Shown here piece after piece: positions 14,921 to 22,865 of a stretch of 23,926 bases of DNA. Origin of the DNA: Holosporales bacterium. Lineage in GTDB: Bacteria > Pseudomonadota > Alphaproteobacteria > UBA3830 > JAIRMZ01. The notes below the pieces were generated by a model. It was not told the origin of the DNA. It saw only the letters and a list, made by a program, of their open reading frames with translations, and ran no database searches. The stretch spans positions 1 to 23,926 of the forward strand of contig JAIRMZ010000039.1 in the NCBI GenBank assembly GCA_031258355.1, in the 5' to 3' direction. Within the stretch, counting starts at the first letter, position 1. Each line of letters starts with the position of its first letter. The position numbers and the translations under genes were made by a program.

Positions 14921-16192
14921 TTAGGCACTTTGGAAAAGAGCCGCTAAGTGCTGTGCTGTGTTTTCTTTGACGGGGCCAACAACAGCAAGTGTCAACGCTT
15001 TGTTCTGGAAGAGGCGTTCCGAGAAACGCGCAATTTGCTGAGATGTGACAGCCTCCGCCTGAGCAATCATTTCTTCCCTGGGGATGATACGATCATAAAT
15101 TAGCAGATGCTCAGCATTACGCATGCAAACAGCCGAAGGGCTTTCTGCTGCCATCAGCAAGGACGATTTAAACTGGGCACGTGCACGCTGCATTTCTTCG
15201 TCACGAACACCTTCCGCCATTTTATGACACTCATCACGGACCACCTTGATCAATTCTTCGCATTTTTCTTCGCCTGTTCCCGCATAGATACCAAACAGGC
15301 CAGAGTCTTTATATGAAGAATGGAAGCTATGGACGGAGTAGACAAGCCCGCGTTTTTCGCGCACTTCTTGAAAGAGACGCGAAGACATTCCTGTTCCGAG
15401 AATCGCATCAAATAGAGCAGAAACGTAGTAATCCGGATCCGAGAAAGCTACGCCCTCAACACCAAACGTTATATGAACTTGCTCCAGGGGGCGTGTATCG
15501 GCCAAAACTCCTCCCTGATAACGGGCAGGATCGAGCGTATGTCCCGAGGGTGCGGCAGGAAGAGATGGGAAGGCTTTGGAGACAAGCTGGACCAAAATAT
15601 CATGATCAACATTTCCTGCCGCAGAAAAAACGAAGTGTGGCCCTCGATAAAAGTGATCCCGATAAACCCGCAGATCCTGTACAGAAAGGGAGGAAACAAC
15701 GCTTTGCGGTCCCAGGATGGAACGCCCCATCGGTTGGTTCGGATAAGCGGTCTGTTGCAAATGATCAAAGACAATACTATCCGGGCTATCCTGAGCACGG
15801 CCGATTTCTTGCAAGATCACACCACGCTCTCGCTCCAATTCCTCTGCGCAGAAGGTCGGGCTGATCAAGATATCTGACAAGATCTCCACCCCAACGGCAA
15901 GGTCTTCCTTAAGCAGATGGGCGTAGTATGCGGTCTCTTCACGAGCGGTGTAAGCATTCAGATAACCGCCTACACGCTCAATTTCTTCTGCAATTTGCTT
16001 TGCTGTTCGCGTCGTCGTGCCTTTAAAAGCCATATGCTCTAGGAAATGCGAAATCCCATTATTCTTTTCTGTTTCGCAACGCCCTCCTGCCGCAACCCAA
16101 GCGCCCAAGGCGACGGTACCACTATGGGGAAAATTTTCACTTACAACTCGGATCCCATTTTGAAGTGTTGAAATTTGAACAGAACTTTTCAT
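14921..16192 (-). CDS. M16-family zinc peptidase (mitochondrial-processing-peptidase-like)
   Basis: 423 residues. The inverted zinc motif HFLEH is at 49-53, inside NNGISHFLEHMAFKGT. The third ligand region RERGVILQEIGRAQD lies about 75 residues on. The C-terminal half contains the M16 RLFQEVREKRGLVYSVHSF element of the second domain. This single-domain-pair form is the bacterial relative of mitochondrial MPP-beta, widespread in alphaproteobacteria. No signal peptide is visible, so it probably acts in the cytoplasm. The ATG at 16192 has GGGAGG 8 bases upstream. rmuC follows directly. The promoter shares the 106-bp gap with divergent pgpA. Confidence 0.93.
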   Translation of the reverse strand: MKSSVQISTLQNGIRVVSENFPHSGTVALGAWVAAGGRCETEKNNGISHFLEHMAFKGTTTRTAKQIAEEIERVGGYLNAYTAREETAYYAHLLKEDLAVGVEILSDILISPTFCAEELERERGVILQEIGRAQDSPDSIVFDHLQQTAYPNQPMGRSILGPQSVVSSLSVQDLRVYRDHFYRGPHFVFSAAGNVDHDILVQLVSKAFPSLPAAPSGHTLDPARYQGGVLADTRPLEQVHITFGVEGVAFSDPDYYVSALFDAILGTGMSSRLFQEVREKRGLVYSVHSFHSSYKDSGLFGIYAGTGEEKCEELIKVVRDECHKMAEGVRDEEMQRARAQFKSSLLMAAESPSAVCMRNAEHLLIYDRIIPREEMIAQAEAVTSQQIARFSERLFQNKALTLAVVGPVKENTAQHLAALFQSA

Positions 16193-16253
16193 GCTTTTCT
16201 TCCTCCCTGCTTTTGAAGGGACCGTACTCTTTTTTTGTAAGAAGATCTACGCA

Positions 16254-16275
16254 AGGGGATTTCTTCTGATCCCCT
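16254..16275 (+). promoter_or_regulatory. Hairpin in the pgpA leader
   Basis: AGGGGAT (16254-16260) pairs perfectly with ATCCCCT (16269-16275) around an 8-base loop, ending 23 bases before the pgpA ATG. A run of seven T lies upstream (about 16230-16236). It may be a leader structure; function unknown. Confidence 0.3.
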
Positions 16276-16298
16276 CTACCGATTACCCTCAGAAACAC

Positions 16299-16802
16299 AT
16301 GAAAAGACCCGTCCTTCTGTTGGAAAAAATCGCTTGGAGCGTCGCAACCTGCGGAGGACTAGGGACGATTCCTAAAATGCCAGGAACTTGTGGTGCTTTG
16401 TTTGGAGGGCTTCTCTGGTACTTTTTCTTTTCACACACCTCGATTACTTTCAAGATTTGCCTATTCCTTTGCTTTGGAAGTATCGGATTTTGGGCGATTT
16501 TTCGCCTTTTGCAGCAGACAGACCAGAAAGACCCATCCTACATTGTGATTGATGAGTGTCTTGGACAGTGGATCGCTCTCGCCTGGGGACCTTCTACGAT
16601 AGAAGCAACCCTCAGTGCCTTTTTCTTGTTTCGTCTTTTCGATATCAAAAAATGGGGACCGATCCGAGCCATAGATAACCTATCTAAGCGCTCTGAGGTT
16701 TCCCTCTCATTAGCCACTGCTTGTCTTATTGGAGATGACTTGCTTGCTGGAATTTGTGCAGGTTTTTGTGTGAAGTTGCTCGACTTTTTTAGTATTTTTT
16801 AA
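16299..16802 (+). CDS. pgpA: Phosphatidylglycerophosphatase A
   Basis: 167 residues from the ATG at 16299, the usual size. A longer frame from 16191 overlaps the divergent M16 gene and adds a non-family extension. PgpA dephosphorylates phosphatidylglycerol phosphate in the inner membrane, the last step of phosphatidylglycerol synthesis. Signatures are GLGTIPKMPGTCGALFGGLL near the N-terminus, YIVIDECLGQWIAL in the middle (Asp-Glu catalytic/metal pair) and LFRLFDIKKWGPIRAID. Several hydrophobic helices are evident. The ribosome site is poor. rpoH follows after 45 bp on the same strand and may be co-transcribed. Confidence 0.9.
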   Translation: MKRPVLLLEKIAWSVATCGGLGTIPKMPGTCGALFGGLLWYFFFSHTSITFKICLFLCFGSIGFWAIFRLLQQTDQKDPSYIVIDECLGQWIALAWGPSTIEATLSAFFLFRLFDIKKWGPIRAIDNLSKRSEVSLSLATACLIGDDLLAGICAGFCVKLLDFFSIF

Positions 16803-16847
16803 TAAAGTCAGCGGCGCGAACCAAGGAACCAGCAAAGAGGGGATCGC

Positions 16848-17744
16848 GTGCAAAGTGTTCGGATCCAAGATGCCTCTACCCTGTCTTCTCACCTCTCTCA
16901 CCTCAACGATTTTCCGATCTTAGAGAAAGACGAAGAGTATCGGCTTGCCTGTGAGTGGCAGGAAACAGGTCATTCAAAGGCTATCGATCGTCTGGTGAAA
17001 AGCCATCTCAGACTGGTGTGGAAGATGGCGCGTGGCTACCGAGGGTACGGCTTGTCTCTGGAAGATCTTGTTGCCGAAGGAACGATCGGCGTTATGCAAG
17101 CCGCCCAACGTTTTGATCCCCAGCGTGGGTTCCGATTTTCCACCTATGCACAGTGGTGGATCAAGGCGAGCATGCAGGACTACATTATGCGCTCTTGGTC
17201 CCTTGTAAAGGTCAGCACTCAAAAAACGCATAGAAAAATCTTCTTTAGTCTCAACCGAATAAAGGCCGCTTTGGGCCTTAAGAATAAACAGACTTTATCG
17301 GAGGAAGAGACACGTCAGGTAGCAGAAAAGATGGAAGTTCCGATCACGCATCTCCGTGAGGTGGAACAGCGCCTCTCTGCCATGGATTTTTCTCTGAATG
17401 CAACGCGCTCAGAAGAAGGAGACGAATGGCAAGACTATGTAGAAGATACAACGGAAACTCCTGAGACCGTGATCCTGGAGAAACAGGAAGGCCGATATCG
17501 TCATGATCTCTTGCACCAAGCGATCAAACACTTGACTCCGAAAGAATACAAAGTCCTCCACCTGCGTCGCCTTTCCGATCCTCCTCTCACTTTTGATGTC
17601 ATTGCGAAGAAAATGCACCTTTCTAGAGAAGGAGTACGTCAAATAGAACAACGCGCTTTTCAGAAATTGCAACGCACGATGAAAGCACTTCACCAACAAA
17701 AACCGCACACAGTGATGGCATTTCTAATAGGATTCCCTTTCTAA
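16848..17744 (+). CDS. rpoH: Heat-shock RNA polymerase sigma factor (sigma-32 type)
   Basis: 298 residues from the GTG at 16848, with AGAGG 7 bases upstream. Sigma-70 regions are in order. Region 1.2/2.1 includes LVKSHLRLVWKMARGYRGYG. Region 2.2-2.4 includes LEDLVAEGTIGVMQAAQRFD and FRFSTYAQWWIKASMQDYIM. Region 4.2 carries the helix-turn-helix FDVIAKKMHLSREGVRQIEQ. The segment KTHRKIFFSLNRIK (126-139) matches the RpoH box (QRKLFFNLR in E. coli), which separates RpoH from housekeeping sigma factors. It directs RNA polymerase to chaperone and protease promoters. No obvious RNA thermometer was identified, though the 45-bp leader is short. A strong hairpin ends the transcript. Confidence 0.94.
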   Translation: MQSVRIQDASTLSSHLSHLNDFPILEKDEEYRLACEWQETGHSKAIDRLVKSHLRLVWKMARGYRGYGLSLEDLVAEGTIGVMQAAQRFDPQRGFRFSTYAQWWIKASMQDYIMRSWSLVKVSTQKTHRKIFFSLNRIKAALGLKNKQTLSEEETRQVAEKMEVPITHLREVEQRLSAMDFSLNATRSEEGDEWQDYVEDTTETPETVILEKQEGRYRHDLLHQAIKHLTPKEYKVLHLRRLSDPPLTFDVIAKKMHLSREGVRQIEQRAFQKLQRTMKALHQQKPHTVMAFLIGFPF

Positions 17745-17759
17745 AGAAATTGTGAAAGG

Positions 17760-17797
17760 AGCGGCCTGCCCTAAGGCAAGCCGCTTTGTTAGTTATT
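17760..17797 (+). terminator. Rho-independent terminator after rpoH
   Basis: AGCGGC-c-TGCC (17760-17770) pairs with GGCA-a-GCCGCT (17775-17785) around CTAA, with one internal mismatch. It is followed by TTGTTAGTTATT. It sits between convergent genes, so it may also stop transcripts coming from the minus-strand gene, although the T-run on that side is weaker. Confidence 0.8.
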
Positions 17798-18761
17798 CTT
17801 GTTCTCTTTCCTGCGCTATAAGATAGGCATCAACGGCTCCGTACGCTTCAGCAAGGGTTGGGAAATTTCCATTTTTCTTCCTGAACGGAGCAATAGCGGC
17901 CGTGAGAAGATCGAAAGGCTTTCTGAAACCTGTTCTTATTGCGGCCACGTCCTCTTTTTTGGCAGATTTCGAAACCTCTGCAAATCGTCCTTGTACCCCA
18001 CGAGACACTGCTGTGGCTAATTCATCAGGAGTTGTCCCTGGCAAACCAAAAATACCAAGCACAAACGGCTCATCATTTACCTTCAACCCTCCAGTGATGG
18101 CGTCTGCACGGGTGGAAATCAATTGATTTTTTGAAGAGAGGGGAGCCCTAAGAATCGAAAAGGTATCGTCAAGATCTGTCACTTTTCCTTTAGCGAATCG
18201 GAGTAATTGCCCTTCAATAGCCGCTCCATCTCCTCTGTCCAGATTTTGCGGGAAAGACTCTCCTTTTATCCAAGAAGTTACAATCTCTTCTCCTCCGTTT
18301 TTCACTAAAAATTTCAAGAACTGGATATCTCGATTACGAAGTGCTAAGTCAAACAACCTAACACGAAGTCCCACCCAATTCGCTTCCTGGGTTGCTATTC
18401 TGTCAGCGAGATCCGTATCATCGCGAATAACGGTTTCTAAAGAAGCACAAATATCGTTTCTCTTTGCTTTAAGACCCTCAACCACCATATCGAAAACAAT
18501 GTCATACCGACTTTCAAGGAAAGGAGGTAAAGGAACGATATTAGGCGCATCTTTTGCTTCCTCCACGATAATCCGAGTAAGCGCGTCTTGGAATGTTCCT
18601 CCAACGCTTTCCGTGAGATCACGACCTACTTGGAGAATTCGAGGGACGGATGAGTCTTCTTGTTGATCCTCCAACTGTTCCTCCATAGACCAAGAAAGCG
18701 GAGATCCTCCGATCAACGCTGTACTAAACAAAAGGCCAAGTGTGAACTTTTTTGTGGTCAT
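17793..18761 (-). CDS. Secreted protein of unknown function
   Basis: 322 residues from the ATG at 18761. An ATG four codons upstream would sit over the GGAGG ribosome site, so 18761 is preferred. MTTKKFTLGLLFSTALIGG followed by SPLSWS is a clear Sec signal peptide, cleaved near residue 25. The mature part begins with an acidic stretch (MEEQLEDQQED) and is mostly predicted helical. I do not recognise a family. Residues about 136-157, containing RNRDIQFLKFLVKNGG, look like one degenerate ankyrin-type helix pair, and the C-terminal part has further short helices. No catalytic motif or cysteine pattern is evident. It is divergent from mnmA across 63 bp and convergent with rpoH. An effector or periplasmic scaffold role is only a guess. 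Confidence 0.75.
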   Translation of the reverse strand: MTTKKFTLGLLFSTALIGGSPLSWSMEEQLEDQQEDSSVPRILQVGRDLTESVGGTFQDALTRIIVEEAKDAPNIVPLPPFLESRYDIVFDMVVEGLKAKRNDICASLETVIRDDTDLADRIATQEANWVGLRVRLFDLALRNRDIQFLKFLVKNGGEEIVTSWIKGESFPQNLDRGDGAAIEGQLLRFAKGKVTDLDDTFSILRAPLSSKNQLISTRADAITGGLKVNDEPFVLGIFGLPGTTPDELATAVSRGVQGRFAEVSKSAKKEDVAAIRTGFRKPFDLLTAAIAPFRKKNGNFPTLAEAYGAVDAYLIAQEREQE

Positions 18762-18824
18762 TGTTTCCTCCATCTGCTAACCATGAAGGTGACCCTAAGG
18801 GGCGTTTATTAACTGATTCTTAAC

Positions 18825-19880
18825 GTGGTGAAAGTAGCTGTTGCTTTGTCAGGAGGAGTTGATAGCTCCACTTGTACGGCCTTAATGAAAGAGGCTGGAC
18901 ATGAGGTGATCACTATCACGTTGGATCTTTTCCCCACGAAAGATCATCCGGAATCGACAATCAGAGCCGCTCAACGAATAGCACGACATTTGGACGTACC
19001 GCACCACATCTACACAATCCATGACCTTTTTAAACGTCATGTGACAGATCCTTTTGTACAAAGCTATTGTCGAGGGGAGACACCCCTTCCTTGTGCCTGC
19101 TGTAATCGGCATATCAAATTCGGCTCTCTTTTTGCCTTTGCGCGTTCTTTGGGAGCCGAGGTCTTCGTAACGGGGCATTACGTTTGCAAAGGGAAAACGC
19201 CCTCCGGAGAGGTTTATCTTCGTCGTGCGCTTAATGCGGTTAAGGATCAGAGTTATTTCTTGTTCGGAGTTGAAAAAGAAGTTCTTCCCTTTCTGGATTT
19301 TCCTCTCGGGGAATTTACCAAACCTTATGTGCGGGCCCTTGCGCGTACCCTAGGGCTCCCTAGTCATGATCGGGCAGAGAGTCAAGATATCTGTTTTGTA
19401 GGTAAGCGTTCTTATGTCGCCTTTGTTCAGGAGCAAGCGCCTCCGGACCTTATCCCTCGTCCTGGACCTGTGGTGGATCATGAAGGGCATTTTCTCGGAG
19501 AGCATCCTGGACTGATTCACTACACTGTAGGACAACGCAAGGGATTGCCTGTGTCTCTTGGGTACCCTGCCTACGTCCTTGCGATGGACGTTGCTACACG
19601 AACTTTAGTCGTTGGACCGAAGGAACATCTTGTTTGTGCGGGTGTTCTTGTGAAGGACGTGAATTGGCACGGACCTTGTCCGACCATTCCCTTTCAGGCA
19701 CTAGCGAAGGTCCGTTCTACGCAAGAGCCTGTTCTCGCGCGTGTTGAGGTGCAGGGCACAGCAATGCATGTCCTCTTCCAAGAACCAGAGTACGGCGTTG
19801 CCATAGGGCAGGCTTGCGTACTGTATGAAGAAGATCGCTTGCTCGGAGGGGGCTGGATCGATGCACATATTTCTTTGTAG
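18825..19880 (+). CDS. mnmA: tRNA-specific 2-thiouridylase MnmA
   Basis: 351 residues. The enzyme makes 2-thiouridine at the wobble position of Lys, Glu and Gln tRNAs, using ATP and a persulphide relay. The PP-loop SGGVDSS is at 9-15. The catalytic cysteines sit in PCACCNRHIKFG (Cys93 in the CNxxIKF motif) and SQDICFVG (Cys190). The family segment HYTVGQRKGLPVS is also present. Two GTG codons, 18825 and 18828, can start it. Neither has a clear ribosome site: AAGGGG lies over 20 bases away, so leaderless or weak initiation is possible. It sits between two exported-protein genes. Confidence 0.95.
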   Translation: MVKVAVALSGGVDSSTCTALMKEAGHEVITITLDLFPTKDHPESTIRAAQRIARHLDVPHHIYTIHDLFKRHVTDPFVQSYCRGETPLPCACCNRHIKFGSLFAFARSLGAEVFVTGHYVCKGKTPSGEVYLRRALNAVKDQSYFLFGVEKEVLPFLDFPLGEFTKPYVRALARTLGLPSHDRAESQDICFVGKRSYVAFVQEQAPPDLIPRPGPVVDHEGHFLGEHPGLIHYTVGQRKGLPVSLGYPAYVLAMDVATRTLVVGPKEHLVCAGVLVKDVNWHGPCPTIPFQALAKVRSTQEPVLARVEVQGTAMHVLFQEPEYGVAIGQACVLYEEDRLLGGGWIDAHISL

Positions 19881-19913
19881 CATATATTACTTTTTATTGA
19901 AATTTCTTGATTT

Positions 19914-19933
19914 TTTGATAAAAGTTTGATAAA
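19914..19933 (+). promoter_or_regulatory. Direct repeat TTTGATAAA x2 upstream of the phosphatase gene
   Basis: TTTGATAAA occurs at 19914-19922 and again at 19925-19933, with centres 11 bp apart, about one helical turn. The flank is very A/T-rich. TTGATT (about 19908) with TAAATG 17 bases later could be a promoter, so the repeats would overlap the polymerase site. They could be an operator, or just A/T-rich coincidence. Confidence 0.3.
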
Positions 19934-19967
19934 TGTTCAGAACTTTCATTTGAAACAGGAGGTTTCC

Positions 19968-21335
19968 ATGTCCCTTTCTCCTAAACGCCGCCCACTCCGA
20001 AACATTTTTATCCTTTTCAATATGACAATGGCTTTTTCAACGGGAGCAATGCGATTACCACCTGTCGAGAGTGTATTACTTGTCGTCAGGCATGGGAGCA
20101 CGTTTGGGGATAAAACAGAGCGCCTCGTAAAAGGATGCTCTGATGCTTGTGTCACACTAGAGTATACTCCTGAACAGGACGGAGACGGGCCTCAACGTTA
20201 TGTGATAGCATTTGATTTTTTAGAGAAAAGACAAAGAGAGCTCTGGGAAGAATGGAAAAAACCTTTCCTACTCAGACAAACTCAACAGAGTGAAACACCT
20301 TTTAAAGTTACTATATGCACAACAAGTCAAAAAATACCCCCAATTGTTCGCAATTTCCTTGGAGATCATCAAGAATGTAAAAGGCCTGGAAAATTAGATA
20401 TTCAATTTACACCATTTTCACTGACAGAAGAAGGATATCAATCTGTTTCTGATTATGCGCAACAGATTGTAACACTTTTGAGAGAGAAAGGGATTTGCAG
20501 CGTCAATATACTCCACAGTCCCCGCATAAGAGCAACCCAAACAGCTCAGATAATCCTAGAGCGCTTTACACAAGAGAAATTAAATATCGGCAGAAAGGAT
20601 AGTTCATTAGAGATAGACGATTTTCCATTTAGACGTGATCTTCTCGGATATCCAGAACGTGTTCTTGTGCAGAAGTGTCCAGATCAGGCACAAAACCTTG
20701 TCGAAAATCCCAGAGCATTTTTAGACAATCAATGCTCATGGGATTTTGTAGAGCCAGAGATACTAGATAGAACACGCGGACAAACACCAATGGCGACTTA
20801 TACAGATCGTGTTAAGATATTTACTTCACGTATCTTGCAACAGAATCCTTCTTTCGCCAATGTCCTTGTGACACATGATATACCAGCGAGAGTTATTGGG
20901 GAATGTTACCGCATGGAGTGCTCTTCCCGCCCTGCTTCTGCTTTTGTTGTCATTTTTCCCTTTCCAGAGGCAACTGTCTTGAAGCCAAGTCTTCCTTTGG
21001 TGCCCACGTCTGGAAGACGTGCTCTTGCTATGAGTTTGGCGCGTCCAGTATCGCCCATCAATGTGAAACCTCTCACCTCTGATTCCGCTAGGGATTCAGG
21101 ACCTCCTGCGCCTCCAGATTCGGAAGAAGAAGATGTTCCGTCTTCTCCAGAAGCGACAACCTCGAAGCGTGAGGGGGGCGGCACCCCCCCTTCTTTACCG
21201 AAAGGAACTGTTACAGTTCCTGAAAGGCCACGACAAGCAAGGAGGAGAGAGGGAACATCTTCTCTTTTAGGATCTTCTCCCGTAAGGAAGTCTAGTTCAT
21301 ACAGTAGTATGAGTGATCTTAGCCCTCCCTCTTAA
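19968..21335 (+). CDS. Exported histidine-phosphatase-superfamily protein with disordered C-terminal tail
   Basis: 455 residues from the ATG at 19968, which has GGAGG 5 bases upstream; the ATG 14 codons earlier lacks one. The N-terminus (KRRPLRNIFILFNMTMAFST) looks like a signal peptide. The branch-1 histidine phosphatase core follows. The catalytic RHG is at 41-43 in LLVVRHGSTFG, then LTEEGYQSVSDYA at about 142, SPRIRATQTAQII at 174-186, and the second His in VLVTHDIPARVIGE at 293. Members remove phosphate from sugars, proteins or small molecules through a phospho-His intermediate. Between RHG and LTxxG there are ~100 residues where typical members have far fewer. After about 325 the protein becomes Pro/Ser/Glu-rich and probably disordered. 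The catalytic half looks A/T-richer than its neighbours. A secreted, possibly host-directed phosphatase is inference. Confidence 0.82.
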   Translation: MSLSPKRRPLRNIFILFNMTMAFSTGAMRLPPVESVLLVVRHGSTFGDKTERLVKGCSDACVTLEYTPEQDGDGPQRYVIAFDFLEKRQRELWEEWKKPFLLRQTQQSETPFKVTICTTSQKIPPIVRNFLGDHQECKRPGKLDIQFTPFSLTEEGYQSVSDYAQQIVTLLREKGICSVNILHSPRIRATQTAQIILERFTQEKLNIGRKDSSLEIDDFPFRRDLLGYPERVLVQKCPDQAQNLVENPRAFLDNQCSWDFVEPEILDRTRGQTPMATYTDRVKIFTSRILQQNPSFANVLVTHDIPARVIGECYRMECSSRPASAFVVIFPFPEATVLKPSLPLVPTSGRRALAMSLARPVSPINVKPLTSDSARDSGPPAPPDSEEEDVPSSPEATTSKREGGGTPPSLPKGTVTVPERPRQARRREGTSSLLGSSPVRKSSSYSSMSDLSPPS

Positions 21336-21346
21336 TTCTTTTCCTT

Positions 21347-21379
21347 AGATTCCCTCAGTCCATTGTGCCGAGGGAATCT
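21347..21379. promoter_or_regulatory. Perfect 10-bp inverted repeat between the phosphatase gene and dnaB
   Basis: AGATTCCCTC (21347-21356) and GAGGGAATCT (21370-21379) are exact inverted repeats around 13 bases. No T-run follows on either strand, so it is not a textbook terminator. It could end the phosphatase transcript with Rho help, bind a protein ahead of dnaB or form a leader stem. The dnaB ATG is 35 bases downstream. Confidence 0.5.
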
Positions 21380-21413
21380 TAGGGGTACCCTTCCGAGAGC
21401 AGGAGGATGCGGC

Positions 21414-22865
21414 ATGGCGGCAGAATCTCCGGAAGGGGCTTCTTCTTTCCAAGGAGTTCCTCATAATCTAGAGGCGGAGCAAGCCCTTCTTGGGGCTTTG
21501 TTGCTCAACAACAAGACGTACGAATCTGTCGCGGAGTTTTTGCGTCCTGAACACTTTTCTCACGATATCCACGGGAAGATTTATACCGCTATGGAGACCC
21601 TCATCGGACGGGGAGAGGTTGCCGATCCTATTACCTTGAAAGCCTATTTTGAGGGTTCAGAGGAGCTTGTTTCTGTCGGGGGGGCCGGGTATCTCGTCGA
21701 CCTTGCTGCCTCTGTCATTACGTTAGGCCCTGTAGAGGATTATGGGCGCCTCATTCGTGATTTGTATGTGCGCCGTCAGATTATCGCTTTAGGAGAAGAG
21801 GCGGTCGGCCATGCACGGACCTTCACACCGGAGGAAACAGCTTTCCAGCAGGTCGAAGTCCTGGAAACCAAACTCTTTGAGCTTGCTTCAACAGGTGTCG
21901 TGCAACAAGGGGTCATTCCTTTCGAAAAAGCGCTGATCTCCGCTATTGACATGGCTGAAAAGGCGTATAAACGCGACAGTCATGTCTCGGGTATCACAAC
22001 CGGTCTTGTAGATGTCGATCGCTGGACGGGAGGGCTGCATCCTTCAGATCTTGTGATTCTGGCTGGGAGGCCCTCTATGGGAAAAACGGCACTAGCGATG
22101 AATATTGGATACAACTCTGCTCTTGCTGCTCTCAAAAAGACAGGAGGCGGAGGATCTGTCATTTTCTTTTCTCTCGAGATGTCTGCAGAGCAATTGGCGA
22201 CACGTTTGTTAGCTCAGGAGAGTGGTATTCCCTCCGATCGTATTCGGCGCGGAGAGATCAAAAAAGAAAATTTTGCGACCTTCGTTGAGGTCAGTCGCAC
22301 GTTGACACGCCTTCCGTTTTTGATCGATGACACGGCAGCTCTTACCGTTTCAGCTTTGCGAACGCGGGCGCGACGCGCTAAGCGGAAATATGGCGTTGAT
22401 CTCATCATTATCGATTATCTCCAGCTTTTAAGTCCTCCCATGAATAAGCGTATCGATAGTCGTGTGCAGGAAATCTCAGAGATTACACGCGCCTTGAAGG
22501 CGCTAGCGAAGGATCTGAATGTGCCTATCTTAGCACTCTCTCAGCTTTCTCGAGCGGTAGAACAGCGTGATGATAAAAGGCCACAACTCTCTGACCTTCG
22601 TGAATCAGGCTCTATCGAACAGGACGCCGACATTGTGATGTTCATCTACCGCGAAGAGTACTACGAGGCGAGAAAAGAGCCTTCACCGCAAAGTGATAAA
22701 CATATCGAGTGGCAAAAACGCATGGCCGCTGTATACAATTTGGCAGATTTGATTATTGCAAAGCAGCGGCATGGGCCGGTGGGCACGCTCCGGCTTCTTT
22801 ATGATTGCAAGATGACGAAATTTAGCAATTACCAGGAGATGGGGCGGATCGCCGCGCATGGCTAG
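21414..22865 (+). CDS. dnaB: Replicative DNA helicase DnaB
   Basis: 483 residues from the ATG at 21414, with GGAGG 7 bases upstream; the open frame back to 21363 covers the hairpin and is rejected. It is the hexameric 5'-3' helicase that unwinds DNA at the fork. The N-terminal domain contains VPHNLEAEQALLGALLLNN, which interacts with primase. The RecA-like C-terminal domain has Walker A GRPSMGKT (218-225), FFSLEMSAEQLATRL, Walker B LIIIDYLQLLS and LNVPILALSQLSRAVEQR, followed by LRESGSIEQDADIVMFIYR. No intein is present. alr begins before the stop codon. dnaB-alr(-radA) is a known alphaproteobacterial order. Confidence 0.97.
   Translation: MAAESPEGASSFQGVPHNLEAEQALLGALLLNNKTYESVAEFLRPEHFSHDIHGKIYTAMETLIGRGEVADPITLKAYFEGSEELVSVGGAGYLVDLAASVITLGPVEDYGRLIRDLYVRRQIIALGEEAVGHARTFTPEETAFQQVEVLETKLFELASTGVVQQGVIPFEKALISAIDMAEKAYKRDSHVSGITTGLVDVDRWTGGLHPSDLVILAGRPSMGKTALAMNIGYNSALAALKKTGGGGSVIFFSLEMSAEQLATRLLAQESGIPSDRIRRGEIKKENFATFVEVSRTLTRLPFLIDDTAALTVSALRTRARRAKRKYGVDLIIIDYLQLLSPPMNKRIDSRVQEISEITRALKALAKDLNVPILALSQLSRAVEQRDDKRPQLSDLRESGSIEQDADIVMFIYREEYYEARKEPSPQSDKHIEWQKRMAAVYNLADLIIAKQRHGPVGTLRLLYDCKMTKFSNYQEMGRIAAHG

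Noticed and set aside
15313..15877. Long plus-strand frames (183 and 134 codons) opposite the M16 peptidase
   Set aside because: They lie fully antisense to a gene with intact catalytic motifs and have low-complexity, non-family products.
16191..16298. N-terminal extension of PgpA
   Set aside because: It overlaps the divergent M16 start codon and adds residues absent from the family; the ATG at 16299 gives the normal length.
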